A stretch of 64,000 nt of DNA from Ruminococcus sp. (GTDB lineage: Bacteria; Bacillota; Clostridia; Oscillospirales; Ruminococcaceae), in NCBI GenBank assembly GCA_017525915.1, contig JAFXSC010000012.1, forward strand, positions 124,001 through 188,000. The letters run 5' to 3'. The notes beneath the pieces were generated by a model. It was not told where the DNA came from, did not search any database, and saw only the letters and a list, made by a program, of their open reading frames with translations. Below are positions 51,610 to 61,600 of the stretch, one piece after another. The translations under genes and the position numbers were made by a program. Within the stretch, counting starts at the first letter, position 1; every line of letters begins with the position of its first letter.

Positions 51610-52665
51610 ATGATTTTGAAGATAAAAGCTATTAGTTCATTCATTCTGTGTGCGGCAATGCTGCTTCCCTTCACCGCAGGCTGCGGCAAGTCATCCGGCT
51701 CCGGAAATGACAGCCCTCCTGAGGTGTTCAGCCGTACCGTTTTTGCTATGGATACCTACATGAACATCAAATGCTACGGCGGCGGCGAGGCTGCTCTCGA
51801 TGCCGCTGAAGAGCGTATACATTCCCTTGAGAACACGCTTTCCGTTACCGTAGAAAACAGCGATGTCTCGCGGCTGAACAGCAGTAACGGCAATCCCGTG
51901 GAAGTAAGCCCCGACACCGCTATGATAATCCGGACAGCCATTGCCGTCGGCGGCAAGACCGGCGGTGCGCTCGATATAACCGCCTACCCTCTCGTAAGGG
52001 CTTGGGGCTTCACGACCGGCGACTACAAGATACCGCCGCAGAGCGATATCACTGAGCTCCTGAAAAATGTTGACTACCGCCGGATAACCGTTGACGGCAC
52101 TTCCGCTTCCATCGGCGACGGACAATCCGTTGACCTCGGCGCTCTCGCAAAGGGCTATACCGGCGATGAGGTCGTCCGCGTGCTCATAGAGAACGGCGCG
52201 GAATCCGGGATAATCAGCCTCGGCGGAAATGTTCAGTCCTTCGGCACGAAGCCCGGCGCTGAACACTGGTCTGTTGCCGTCCGCGACCCGTTCGAGCCGG
52301 AAGGCGATATGTGCATACTCGATATCGACGAAAAGGCGGTCATAACCTCCGGCAATTACGAGCGCTGCTTCACCGGCGAAGACGGAAAGAGCTACTGGCA
52401 TATCATCGACCCGGAGGACGGCTATCCTGCCGATAACGGCATAGTTTCCGCAACTATCATAGGAGACGAGGGACTTGCCTGCGACGCTCTTTCGACCGCA
52501 ATGTTCGTTGCCGGACTTGACAAAGCCTCTGAGATATGGCGCAGCGACCCGTACTTCGACATGATACTCGTGACCGACGACGGAAGGATATTCTATACCA
52601 ATGGGCTTGAAGGAAGCTTCAGGAATATCAGCAGCATGAGCGCGGAGGTGATATCGCTTGACTAA
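51610..52665 (+). CDS. apbE: FAD:protein FMN transferase (lipoprotein)
   Basis: 351 residues from ATG 51610; TTG 51616 has better spacing from GAGG (51604-51607) and may be the true start. Lipoprotein signal with lipobox FTAGC. ApbE attaches FMN to Thr of exported flavoproteins. Motifs: FAMDTYMNIKCYG near 46, DLGALAKGYTGDEVV, IISLGGNVQSFG, HIIDPEDGYPADNGIVSATI, and the metal-site GLACDALSTAMFVAG. Followed by NusG-II and Gx transporter genes with overlaps. Confidence 0.93.
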   Translation: MILKIKAISSFILCAAMLLPFTAGCGKSSGSGNDSPPEVFSRTVFAMDTYMNIKCYGGGEAALDAAEERIHSLENTLSVTVENSDVSRLNSSNGNPVEVSPDTAMIIRTAIAVGGKTGGALDITAYPLVRAWGFTTGDYKIPPQSDITELLKNVDYRRITVDGTSASIGDGQSVDLGALAKGYTGDEVVRVLIENGAESGIISLGGNVQSFGTKPGAEHWSVAVRDPFEPEGDMCILDIDEKAVITSGNYERCFTGEDGKSYWHIIDPEDGYPADNGIVSATIIGDEGLACDALSTAMFVAGLDKASEIWRSDPYFDMILVTDDGRIFYTNGLEGSFRNISSMSAEVISLD

Positions 52666-53035
52666 GGGCGTGAAAATATGCCTTGCGGTCGTTAGCGCGG
52701 TATTTGCGGTATCACTCGTGCTTTCCATACGCTTTCTGACAGCGACAGAGCGTGACCCTTCAAAGGAGGACGTCTGGGTCGAGATCGAACAGGATAAGAA
52801 GGTGCTTTACCGGCTCAATCTTGCCGACGAGCCCGACCGTACCTTCCGCATCACCGGCAGTGACGGCGGCTGGAACGAGATAACGATATCCAGGGGAAGG
52901 ATATGCGTCTCGGACGCTGACTGTCCCGACCATACCTGCGTCAAGAACGGCTGGCTGCGCTATGACTACCTTCCGATAATCTGCCTGCCGCATAAGCTTG
53001 TGGTCAGATTCTGCGAAGGAGGCGGCAGCGAATGA
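52658..53035 (+). CDS. NusG domain II-containing membrane-anchored protein
   Basis: 125 residues, TTG start seven bases after GGAGGTG, overlapping apbE by eight bases. One N-terminal span (ICLAVVSAVFAVSLVLSI), then a small beta domain ending in CVSDADCPDHTCVKNGWLRY and IICLPHKLVVRF. The spaced Cys residues (C-X5-C-X4-C and a later C) are typical of this exported family. Often found with ApbE and Gx transporters; role unproved, perhaps in flavin-based redox at the cell surface. Confidence 0.87.
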   Translation: MTKGVKICLAVVSAVFAVSLVLSIRFLTATERDPSKEDVWVEIEQDKKVLYRLNLADEPDRTFRITGSDGGWNEITISRGRICVSDADCPDHTCVKNGWLRYDYLPIICLPHKLVVRFCEGGGSE

Positions 53036-53532
53036 CCACGAAAAAGCTCACCGAGCTCTCAATGCTCACCGCGGCATCACTCATCGTATTCATAGTTGAG
53101 CTGAGATTTCCCGATATTCTGCCGATACCAGGCATAAAGCTCGGACTTGCCAATATATTCACGGTCTATGCGGTCTACCGCTTCCGTGCAAAAGAGGTAT
53201 CCCTCATGGTGCTGACAAGGGTCATACTCGGTGCGATATTCTGCTCGAACCTGTCCGCGCTCATATACAGCCTTTCAGGGGCGATGCTCTGCCTTGCAGG
53301 AATGATTCCCCTGCACAGGCTGATACCGGAGAAATATCTGTGGCTTTGCAGCATTATCGGCGCGATGCTGCACAATACCGGACAAATACTCGCCGCGACA
53401 GCCATTATGGGCTCGCTGGCAGTGCTCCCCTTCTACCCCATACTCCTGACCGCAGGCTGCATTGCCGGAGCGTTCACGGGTATATGCGCCCAATTGATAC
53501 TCAGACGAAAGCTAAAAACGGATAAGGAGTGA
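53032..53532 (+). CDS. Gx transporter family membrane protein
   Basis: 166 residues, about five spans. IPGIKLGLANIFTVYAVYRF is the family signature (also annotated as heptaprenyl diphosphate synthase component I). Related to ECF-type S components. Overlaps the NusG-II gene by four bases. Probably imports or handles a small molecule used by the ApbE pathway; inference. Confidence 0.85.
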   Translation: MTTKKLTELSMLTAASLIVFIVELRFPDILPIPGIKLGLANIFTVYAVYRFRAKEVSLMVLTRVILGAIFCSNLSALIYSLSGAMLCLAGMIPLHRLIPEKYLWLCSIIGAMLHNTGQILAATAIMGSLAVLPFYPILLTAGCIAGAFTGICAQLILRRKLKTDKE

Positions 53533-53536
53533 TATT

Positions 53537-54100
53537 ATGCAGCTTTCAGACCGCGATACATACAACAGAGGAATAAAGAGGATAATGTTCACCGAGGACG
53601 ATATCCGTGCGGCAGTTCAAAAAGCCGGACGCTTCATCAGTGAAGAATACAGCGGCAAACCGCTCCTCCTTGTGAGCGTACTCAAGGGCGCGTTCATCTT
53701 CCTCTCAGACCTTTGCAGGGCGATAGATGTTCCCTGCGAGATAGACTTCATGGAGGCAAAAAGCTATTTCAGCGACACCAAGTCCTCCGGCAGCGTTGCC
53801 GTCACTATGGACCTCAGACACGACGTCAGCCAGTACCATGTAATAATCGTCGAGGATATCATCGACACCGGCAGAACTCTCAGCGAGATAGTCAAGCTCA
53901 TAAAGGCACGTTCTCCCCTCTCGCTGAAAATAGTCACCCTTCTGGATAAACCCTCGCGCCGCGTCGTCGAGCTTGATGCCGACTATTCCCTGTTCACTAT
54001 CCCCGACAGCTTCGTCATCGGCTACGGCCTCGACCTCGCCGAGTTTTACCGTAACCTCCCCTATATCGCCGAATTCAATACAGACCTGCTTGACGAATAA
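53537..54100 (+). CDS. hpt: Hypoxanthine phosphoribosyltransferase
   Basis: 187 residues. Makes IMP/GMP from hypoxanthine/guanine and PRPP. Flexible loop region near 75-90, PRPP site VIIVEDIIDTGRTLSEIVKL near 108-126, VLKGAFIFLSDLCRAI near 50, and VIGYGLDLAEFYRNLPYIA near 160. Starts four bases after the Gx gene. Confidence 0.95.
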   Translation: MQLSDRDTYNRGIKRIMFTEDDIRAAVQKAGRFISEEYSGKPLLLVSVLKGAFIFLSDLCRAIDVPCEIDFMEAKSYFSDTKSSGSVAVTMDLRHDVSQYHVIIVEDIIDTGRTLSEIVKLIKARSPLSLKIVTLLDKPSRRVVELDADYSLFTIPDSFVIGYGLDLAEFYRNLPYIAEFNTDLLDE

Positions 54101-54149
54101 AGTGCCCTGGAAGTAATATGCTGATACAGAAGTTTGTATGTCATTTATT

Positions 54150-54430
54150 GAGGAAACCCCTTTTGAAAAAGGGGCACCCTAATCGGGTCCGTCCCCTTTG
54201 TCAGCTTCGCTGACATCTCCCCACACTGTGGGGAGTCACCTCAAACTCCTTCCCGAAAACTTCCATCTGGTTTTTCCGCAATGGTATTAATATAGCCGGA
54301 AGTCTCAACAGGCTTCCGGCTTGCTTTTCTATCCAGATTTGTATACCATTGCGGAAAAAACTAAATATTAAAGTCTTTGGAAAGGGGTACGGGGGAGAAC
54401 CTTTCCTCAGAAAGTTTTCCCCCGGTAAGT
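54150..54430. repeat. Cluster of palindromes after hpt
   Basis: Five or more hairpins in 280 non-coding bases: CCCCTTTT with AAAAGGGG (54157-54174); GTCAGC with GCTGAC (54200-54214); CTCCCCAC with GTGGGGAG (54217-54235); TTTTTCCGCAATGGTAT with its exact complement (54271-54287 and 54343-54359); and GGGGGA ... TCCCCC (54391-54423). The style is that of dispersed palindromic repeats of gut Firmicutes. Confidence 0.7.
54294..54328 (+). terminator. Terminator of the apbE-hpt operon
   Basis: AGCCGGAAG and CTTCCGGCT form a 9-bp stem with a 10-base loop, followed by TGCTTTTC. It sits inside the longer 17-bp inverted repeat of the palindrome cluster. Confidence 0.65.
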
Positions 54431-54471
54431 CACGCATAAAGCTACTGTATCAGTATTACTCCCCGAGCTTT

Positions 54472-55320
54472 TTATTGGGCAACAGGTTCTTTAATGAGCT
54501 CGTGGGGGATAAGGTCAGGGTCGAACATGACCTCGGAGTGGTTATCGAGGACGAGTTCCTTGCTTATAAGCTCGCCGGTGGAACGGTCGTAGGCATTCTT
54601 GTATATTTTGGAGACGCGGTAATACTTGCCGTCTTCCTCTTTTTGGAAGTGATGTCCCTCCTCGGTTATCTTGTAGGTCTCGGGAAACTCCTTCTTGCTG
54701 CGGAGCTCGATATGCAGCTCCTCCTCGTCACACCATGCGAGAAGCTGTACGTCGCAGCCGGTATTGTTTCTGAAACGGTAGTCGATATAGTTATAGTTGA
54801 CCGATGTACCTGAGCTGAACGGCACGCGCTTTCCCTCATCGGGAGCGAGGGCGTCAGAATGCTGGTGAAACTCCGTTACCTCAAGGGGACTGTGGAGGAT
54901 AGTTCTGTGGATAGTGTTGCTGAGATTGCAGAGACCTCCGCCGATACCGGGAATGAGCTTACCGTTCACGATAACTCTGCCGTCGCGGTAGCCGCGGCGC
55001 TTGGTGGTCTTGCCGACAGTATGCCAGAACGAGAATATCTCGCCGGGACGTATTATAATACCGTTTATCTTCTTGCAGGCAAGGCGTATATTGACAGCCT
55101 TGTTTTCCTGAAGCACAGGGTCGATACCGGGTCCCTTCTTGATGAGGTGGGAGCTCTGGCTGTATACCACAACGGGTAGGCGCTTACGCGTTCTGAGCTT
55201 AGCGTAGTTCTCCTTGCCTCTGAGGTCGGAAATATGCCTTTTGATGATCTCCTTCTGTTCCGAGATCGCATAGCAGGTGGGGTTTATATCGCAGAACAGC
55301 TTGTCCTTATTCCAGAACAT
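54472..55320 (-). CDS. VanW family protein
   Basis: 282 residues. YSQSSHLIKKGPGIDPVLQE, IIRPGEIFSFWHTVGKTTKR and the block IPGIGGGLCNLSNTIHRTIL are the VanW family core. VanW occurs in some vancomycin-resistance clusters, but the family is widespread and its function is unproved; no van genes are near, so no resistance is implied. Follows yqeG without a gap. Confidence 0.88.
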   Translation of the reverse strand: MFWNKDKLFCDINPTCYAISEQKEIIKRHISDLRGKENYAKLRTRKRLPVVVYSQSSHLIKKGPGIDPVLQENKAVNIRLACKKINGIIIRPGEIFSFWHTVGKTTKRRGYRDGRVIVNGKLIPGIGGGLCNLSNTIHRTILHSPLEVTEFHQHSDALAPDEGKRVPFSSGTSVNYNYIDYRFRNNTGCDVQLLAWCDEEELHIELRSKKEFPETYKITEEGHHFQKEEDGKYYRVSKIYKNAYDRSTGELISKELVLDNHSEVMFDPDLIPHELIKEPVAQ

Positions 55321-55860
55321 TCAGTTCACTCCTTTTCTGTATACATCGCCGAGCCTGTTTCTCAGGCGGCTGTCGCGGCGGTAAAAGCTGAGTATGAGCT
55401 TTTCGATATAACGTTTTTTCCCGATCTTTGTCTCGCCGGGAAGCTGTATGTAATGCACGAGAAGGCTCGGTATACCGGCTCTGTTCGCGCCTATCACGTC
55501 AATGAATATCTGGTCGCCGACACAGAGAGTCTCCCTCCTGTCTGTGCCGAGCATGGCGAGCGCCTTTTCGTAGCACTCCGGAGAAGGCTTGTCCGCATCG
55601 CAGATATACAGCGTGTCGATATTCTTTATGAACATCTGAACACGCTCCTCATCGTTGTTGGTAAGCAGTAGCGTTTTCAGTCCGGCAGCGTGTATCTCCC
55701 GGAAAAGCGCATCAACTTCCGGAGTTGAAGGGTCGCCGTGATGAACGAGAGTATTGTCGAGGTCAAATATCACAGCACGGAAGCCTTTTGCGTAAAGCTT
55801 TCTGTAATCCAGTGAGAATACGCTCCTGGCGTAACCCCAGGGGTAGTATTTTTTCAGCAT
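55321..55860 (-). CDS. YqeG family HAD-IIIA-type phosphatase
   Basis: 179 residues. HAD motif I FDLDNTLVHHGDP near 33-45, motif II LLLTNNDEERV, motif III/IV region KPSPECYEKAL and VGDQIFIDVIGANRAG. LLKKYYPWGYARSVFSL-type start is typical of YqeG. Related members dephosphorylate phosphatidylglycerophosphate. Overlaps the upstream gene by seven bases. Confidence 0.9.
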   Translation of the reverse strand: MLKKYYPWGYARSVFSLDYRKLYAKGFRAVIFDLDNTLVHHGDPSTPEVDALFREIHAAGLKTLLLTNNDEERVQMFIKNIDTLYICDADKPSPECYEKALAMLGTDRRETLCVGDQIFIDVIGANRAGIPSLLVHYIQLPGETKIGKKRYIEKLILSFYRRDSRLRNRLGDVYRKGVN

Positions 55861-56537
55861 ATCACTGCCAGCCTCCGCTGAACATAGTCGCAGACAGTAT
55901 TTATCTGCTCACAGAAATCAGTACCGAACTGTTTGTCGAAGAAGGCACTTCCTATCGTGAAAGCCCAGGGGCTTGCGTCACATATCTCGTCAAGCCTTTC
56001 AAAGCTGTTCACGCTTCCGGCGATGCAGATATCGGCATCTATCTCCTCAACGAGCCTTCTGTTGAGCTCAACGGGGTCGCCTGTAAATCTGTAACCGAGA
56101 AGGTCGATACCGGCACAGCCCTTGCTGATACAGTCCCTCGCCTCGGCGATCATGCCCTCAACAGTTCCGCCGAGCACGGACGGACGGTCATAGACATCGC
56201 CGACGAAGGGCATATACTTTATACCGTTCTTGCGGCATATCTCGCTGATCTTGTCAGAATACATCGTACCCATAAGGATATCGCAGCCGCATTCAACAGC
56301 AGTTTCAGCGCCATTGATTCCCTCTTCTTCGGTATATTCCACCACTTCGAGAACGGTAGTCTTTCCGCATTCCTTCATATATGCGTAGAGACGCTTCATT
56401 TCATCAAGCGGCAGAGGCTTTTCCTTGAAGCCCCAGTATTTAGCCTTTGAGTCACTGCACTTGCTGAAAATCTCAAACGCATTTTCAACTGTACAATCAT
56501 TATACGTCAGCATTACAATAAGTTCAGGTTTACCCAT
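55854..56537 (-). CDS. Barrel-like protein of unknown function
   Basis: 227 residues from ATG 56537 (GGTGG nine bases upstream). Alternating strands and helices with phosphate-site-like endings: LIVMLTYNDCTVENAFEIF, TVLEVVEYTEEEG, CDILMGTMYSDKIS, KYMPFVGDVYDRPS, IDLLGYRFTGDP, ICIAGSVNSFERLDEI, FTIGSAFFDKQFG. This reads as a TIM-barrel fold like phosphosugar epimerases or phosphate-binding lyases, but no exact family is recognised. First gene of the yqeG-vanW unit. Confidence 0.7.
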   Translation of the reverse strand: MGKPELIVMLTYNDCTVENAFEIFSKCSDSKAKYWGFKEKPLPLDEMKRLYAYMKECGKTTVLEVVEYTEEEGINGAETAVECGCDILMGTMYSDKISEICRKNGIKYMPFVGDVYDRPSVLGGTVEGMIAEARDCISKGCAGIDLLGYRFTGDPVELNRRLVEEIDADICIAGSVNSFERLDEICDASPWAFTIGSAFFDKQFGTDFCEQINTVCDYVQRRLAVIC

Positions 56538-56728
56538 GATTCCACCAACCTTGTCCGCCGTAGAAACGGCGGTATCTATATATACGAACACAATACGTTA
56601 TATTATAACACATTCTGAGGAGTTTGTCAAATTCTGATGTGAAATAATCGGAAATATCTGAAAATATTTTATGTTAACAGTACGGAACAGCTTCCTCGGT
56701 CATTAAATACTGTTATCCTGTTCTATAC

Positions 56729-56760
56729 ACAGCAAAAAAAGGGCGGCAATGCCGCCCTTT
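56729..56760 (-). terminator. Terminator after the second VWA-PP2C pair
   Basis: AAAGGGCGGC and GCCGCCCTTT form a 10-bp stem with a 3-base loop (56738-56760), overlapping the PP2C stop. On the minus strand TTTTTTTGCTG follows. Confidence 0.92.
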
Positions 56761-57745
56761 AATCATTGTTTTCATTTTCAGCTATCCCGGCGATAACATC
56801 ATCGCCTGCCCCCGGAACATCGCCGGAAGGCTCAGAGCCGTCCTCTGCTTCTGCTGCAAGTAGCGCCTCACGGAGCTTATCCTCGATGGCCTTCAGCCTT
56901 TCGATATCAATAACTCCCGAACAGCTCACATCGTCACCGCTGCCTCTGCGCGTCATCTCAGGCAGAAAAGCCTTGAGCTGCTCGACGCCATCCTTTATGC
57001 CGCATTCGCAGAAGGTAAGCGCAAGTCCGCGGTAGAATCCGAACAGCTGCTCATCGCTCCAGTAAGAATTCTCGATGCCGTCAGTGCCAAGGAATATGGC
57101 AGGCGGTATCCTGTCCTTCGGAAAATAAGCATACCTGTAAGAGAGAGCTGCATCGTCCTGACACATTGAGGTCGTAACGTTGTCGTAGCAGCGCGGGTCC
57201 TCCGGTACAGGCTCGGAAGCCTCTCCGTTTTCATCGAGCACCACGCAGCTTCCGTCGCCTATCTGCATACACAGCGCAAAATTCTCAGTCACAACAGCAA
57301 ATGCGAGAGTTGTACCGTAAGCCTCGATATATCTTCCGGACATATAGCGCTCGCGGTAGTAGTCGAACTGCTCCGGAATGCGGTCATACTCCTCCTCAGT
57401 GAATGGGTCGAAGCGGTAATCCGACTCGGCAGCGCTGTGCCAGCGTGAAACTATACTGCGCCAGAGCTGGTCAACAAGCTGTGCCCTCTCGTCCTCATCG
57501 TCAAGGTCAGCCTCTACCTCACTGAGTCCGTGTAAGAACTCCGAAACGCACCTCTGGGCGCACGATGTCGCATACTCCGAGCCGCGGTCGGTGCGGAGGT
57601 AGCAAAGGCTGCCGTGTCCGTCCGCAACAGCGGCAAAGGAATACTTCTCGCTGTCAGTGCTCAGGAAACTGTCCTGACAGTCTATCCCCTTTTTTATGTG
57701 GTTCTCCCCGATACAGCCGTATGAAAAGGAAGAATATTTCTCCAT
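56759..57745 (-). CDS. PP2C-type phosphatase (second VWA-linked locus)
   Basis: 328 residues. CIGENHIKKGIDCQDSFLS near 11-29, FAAVADGHGSLCYLRTDRGS, AYGTTLAFAVV, LCMQIGDGSCVVLDENG, FLGTDGIENSYW, RRGSGDDVSCSGV. Same subtype as the phosphatase at 45.7 kb. A long helical, acidic C-terminal tail of about 45 residues follows the domain. Starts nine bases after the VWA gene; no kinase gene is in this operon. Confidence 0.9.
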   Translation of the reverse strand: MEKYSSFSYGCIGENHIKKGIDCQDSFLSTDSEKYSFAAVADGHGSLCYLRTDRGSEYATSCAQRCVSEFLHGLSEVEADLDDEDERAQLVDQLWRSIVSRWHSAAESDYRFDPFTEEEYDRIPEQFDYYRERYMSGRYIEAYGTTLAFAVVTENFALCMQIGDGSCVVLDENGEASEPVPEDPRCYDNVTTSMCQDDAALSYRYAYFPKDRIPPAIFLGTDGIENSYWSDEQLFGFYRGLALTFCECGIKDGVEQLKAFLPEMTRRGSGDDVSCSGVIDIERLKAIEDKLREALLAAEAEDGSEPSGDVPGAGDDVIAGIAENENND

Positions 57746-57754
57746 TGTATCACC

Positions 57755-58492
57755 TTACCAGTCCGACTCGTCCCAGTCTGCCGTACCCGCGTTGCCTATT
57801 GCCTCCTGAGTCTGTTCAACGACGTCCTCTGCGAGCTTCTTGGATATCTCGACCGGATCTGTATCGCTGTCAACAGTGCTGGAATGGCTTGCAAAGACGC
57901 TTGTTATTACACTCGCCTTCTCGATCATAAGGCGGAGCTGATCCTTGTTCTTTACGTCAAGGACAGTTTCCGAGCTTCCGGAAAAACGTGCAAGCACGCC
58001 CTTGTCAGCGTCCTCACCGATAGCAAAAGCGATCTTGATAGCTCTCTTGAACCAGTTGTTCTTCTGGAGCGCAGCAAGTCCGCCCTCCCAGTTATCCGTA
58101 GGTCCTCCGTCACTGAAAAGGAGTATTACTGGCGGATAAGCACCTGCTGAAGTCTGAAGGAACTCATTGCGTGAGAGTTTCTTGTCGAGCTCCTTGAAGG
58201 CAGCTCCCATATCCGTAACGCCGCAAGCCTCGAAGGACTTGAAACGGTAGCCCTCCGGAGAAACAGGCTCGGAAGTCACCCAGTTCGCACCTGTTGAGAA
58301 TTCCAGAACAGCTATCTTTATCTCAGCGTCATCGCTTTCATCGCTTATCTCCTGCAAAGTCTGCATTACCTCTTCGAGTGCGGACTCTACCTGTCCTATT
58401 TTGCTGCCCTGCATACTGCCCGATGTATCAATGACATAAAACAGTGTCATCACCTTTCTGACAGCGGGAGCGTAATCATCTAATCCCGGCAT
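57755..58492 (-). CDS. TerY-like VWA protein (second locus)
   Basis: 245 residues from ATG 58492, seven bases after AGGAGGG. VWA metal site intact: DTSGSMQGSKIGQVESALEE near 27, CGVTDMGAAFKELDKKLSRN, LFSDGGPTDNWEGGL. The C-terminal tail ends GTADWDESDW, echoing the Trp-ended tail of the 44.8-kb homologue. Lacks that protein's long acidic N-terminus. Lies directly downstream of the rpoC terminator. Confidence 0.9.
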   Translation of the reverse strand: MPGLDDYAPAVRKVMTLFYVIDTSGSMQGSKIGQVESALEEVMQTLQEISDESDDAEIKIAVLEFSTGANWVTSEPVSPEGYRFKSFEACGVTDMGAAFKELDKKLSRNEFLQTSAGAYPPVILLFSDGGPTDNWEGGLAALQKNNWFKRAIKIAFAIGEDADKGVLARFSGSSETVLDVKNKDQLRLMIEKASVITSVFASHSSTVDSDTDPVEISKKLAEDVVEQTQEAIGNAGTADWDESDW

Positions 58493-58574
58493 TTTCAATC
58501 CCTCCTGAAACAAATTTTACTATATCTATTTTACTACATATAAAGCCTTTTGTCAAGAAATAAACTCTCTCCGG

Positions 58575-58608
58575 GCAAAAAAATTCCGGAGGCATGATGC
58601 CTCCGGAA
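58575..58608 (-). terminator. Terminator of the rpoBC operon
   Basis: TTCCGGAGGCAT and ATGCCTCCGGAA form a near-complete palindrome (58584-58608), followed on the minus strand by TTTTTTTGCCC. Confidence 0.92.
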
Positions 58609-58621
58609 AGCAATTCTGGTT

Positions 58622-61600
58622 TTATGAGAGCTGAGCGCCCATAGCGGCGTTGTTATGCTCCATATATGCCTCGTTCTTGACTGTCTCGACCTCAACGCGG
58701 TTGTAGATATCCATACCTGTTCCGGCAGGGATAAGCTTACCGATGATAACATTTTCCTTGAGTCCGAGGAGCTTGTCGCTCTTGCCTCTGATAGCGGCAT
58801 CTGTGAGAGCCTTTGTGGTCTCCTGGAAGGAAGCCGCCGACATGAAGCTGTCGGAGTTGGACGAAGCCTTTGTGATACCCTGAAGTACAGGTGTGGTAGT
58901 AACGAGCTGGAGGTCGTACTCTCCTGCGTCGATCCTTGCCTGTATCTCGCCGTTGATAGCGTCGATCTCCTTGCGGTCAACAAGTGTGCCGGGAAGGAGG
59001 TAGCTGCTGCCGGACTCCTCGACCTTGATCTTGCGGAGCATCTGGCGGACGATAACTTCGATGTGCTTGTCGTTGATGTCAACACCCTGGAGACGGTAAA
59101 CCTTCTGTACTTCGTTGATAATATAGTTCTCAACAGCCTGTGTACCGAGGATATTGAGGATATCTGCGGGATATACGTTACCTTCTGTGAGACGTGTGCC
59201 CTTCTCTATCTGCTCGCCCTCCTGAACTCTGATCTTGAAGTTGTAGGGGATCATATAGCTCTCGGACTCGCCTGTCTCGTCACTTGTAACGATGATATTT
59301 CTTGTGGTCTTGACTTCCTCGATGTGTATCTTTCCGGGAATTCTCGAAAGGATAGCCGCACCCTTAGGACGTCTGCTCTCGAAGAGCTCCTCAACACGGG
59401 GAAGACCCTGTGTGATATCTTCCGCATCGGCAGACGCAACGCCTCCGGTATGGAAGGTTCTCATGGTGAGCTGTGTACCAGGTTCACCGATGGACTGAGC
59501 AGCGATTACGCCGACAGCCTCACCGACTGATACGACATTGTTGTGAGCAAGGTTAGCGCCGTAGCACTTGGCACATACACCGTATCTTGCCTTACAGGTG
59601 AGTACGGAGCGTATGCTTATCTTCTCGATGCCTGCTTCGATTATCTTCTTTGCGTCTGCATCGTTAATGAGCTTGTTGCGTGAAACTATCAGCTCGCCAG
59701 CCTGATCTCTGAGGTCCTCGGCGAGATATCTGCCGACAAGACGCTCTGCGAACGGCTCAACGATCTCGTTGCCGTTCCTGATCTCGTATACCTCGATGCC
59801 GTCGGTAGTTCCGCAGTCATCCTCGCGTATGATAACGTCCTGTGATACGTCAACGAGACGTCTTGTGAGGTAACCGGAGTCGGCGGTACGGAGAGCGGTA
59901 TCGGCAAGTCCCTTACGGGCGCCTCGGGAAGCGATGAAGTATTCGAGGATGTTAAGACCTTCACGGTAGTTAGCTCTGATCGGGATCTCGATAACGCCGC
60001 CGGAGGTATTGGCGATAAGTCCGCGCATACCGGCAAGCTGACGGATCTGTGAGATAGAACCACGGGCACCGGAGTCAGCCATCATCCAGATAGGATTGTA
60101 GCGGTCGAAGTTTGCCTTCAGTGCGGCAGTAACTCTGTCGTTGGTCTCGGTCCAGAGAGCGATGATCTTCTTGGACTTCTCCTGTGCGGAGATATAACCG
60201 TACTCATACTCAGTTGTGATCTGCTCGACCTCTGCATCAGCCTCAGCGAGGATAGTCTTCTTCTGGGGCGGGATCGAAGCATCGCAGACAGCAACGGTAA
60301 GAGCTGCTCTTGTGGAATACTTGTAGCCGAGAGCCTTGATACGGTCAAGCACCTCAGATGTGGTGGTAGTGCCGTGTATCTTTATGCAGCGCTCGATGAT
60401 ATCGGAGAGCTGCTTCTTGCCTACGAGGAATGCTACCTCGAGGTCGAACTGCTTATCGGAGTTGGTCCTGTCAACATAGCCGAGGTTCTGGGGGATATTC
60501 TCGTTGAAGATAAGACGTCCGACAGTAGCGTCGATTATCTTTGAAACCTTCTTATCGCCGATATCCTTTGTGATCTTGACCTTGATGTTGGCATGGAGGG
60601 AAATATCGTGCTCGTTGTAAGCCATGAGAGCCTCGTTCACATCGCGGAAGACCTTGCCCTCGCCGGGTTCGCCGGGCTTATCCATAGTAAGATAGTAGGA
60701 ACCGAGCACCATATCCTGTGAAGGAACTGCAACAGGCTTACCGTCGGAAGGCTTCAGCAGGTTGTTGGCTGCGAGCATGAGGAATCTTGCTTCAGCCTGA
60801 GCCTCTGCGGAAAGCGGAAGGTGTACGGCCATCTGGTCGCCGTCGAAGTCAGCGTTGAACGCGGAGCATACGAGCGGGTGGAGCTTGATAGCGCGTCCTT
60901 CAACGAGTATCGGCTCGAATGCCTGGATACCGAGACGGTGGAGCGTAGGAGCACGGTTGAGCATTACGGGGTGATCCTTGATAACGTCCTCGAGAGCGTC
61001 CCATACCTTATTGTCGGCACGGTCAATGAGCTTTCTTGCGGACTTGATATTTGCGATAGCCTTCTTGTCAACGAGTCTCTTGAGTACGAAGGGCTTGAAG
61101 AGCTCGAGAGCCATTTCCTTCGGGAGACCGCACTGGTACATTTTCAGCTCAGGACCTACAACGATAACCGAACGTCCGGAGTAGTCAACACGCTTACCGA
61201 GAAGGTTCTGACGGAAGCGTCCCTGCTTACCCTTGAGCATATCGGAAAGGGATTTGAGAGCACGGTTGTTAGGACCTGTAACGGGTCTGCCGTGTCTGCC
61301 GTTGTCTATGAGAGCATCAACAGCTTCCTGGAGCATACGCTTCTCATTCCTTACGATGATGTCAGGAGCGTCGAGCTCGAGCATTCTCTTGAGACGGTTG
61401 TTTCTGTTGATAACACGCCTGTAAAGGTCGTTGAGGTCAGATGTAGCGTAGCGTCCGCCGTCGAGCATTATCATAGGACGGATATCCGGAGGGATAACGG
61501 GTACTACGTCGAGCACCATCCACTCGGGCTTGTTGCCGGAGAGACGGAATGCCTCGATTATCTGGAGTCTCTTTAAGAGCTTGACCTTCTTCTGACCTGC

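Noticed and set aside
54472..55320. Vancomycin-resistance gene cluster because of VanW
   Set aside because: VanW-family proteins are widespread; no vanA/B ligase, vanH, vanX or vanS/R is nearby.
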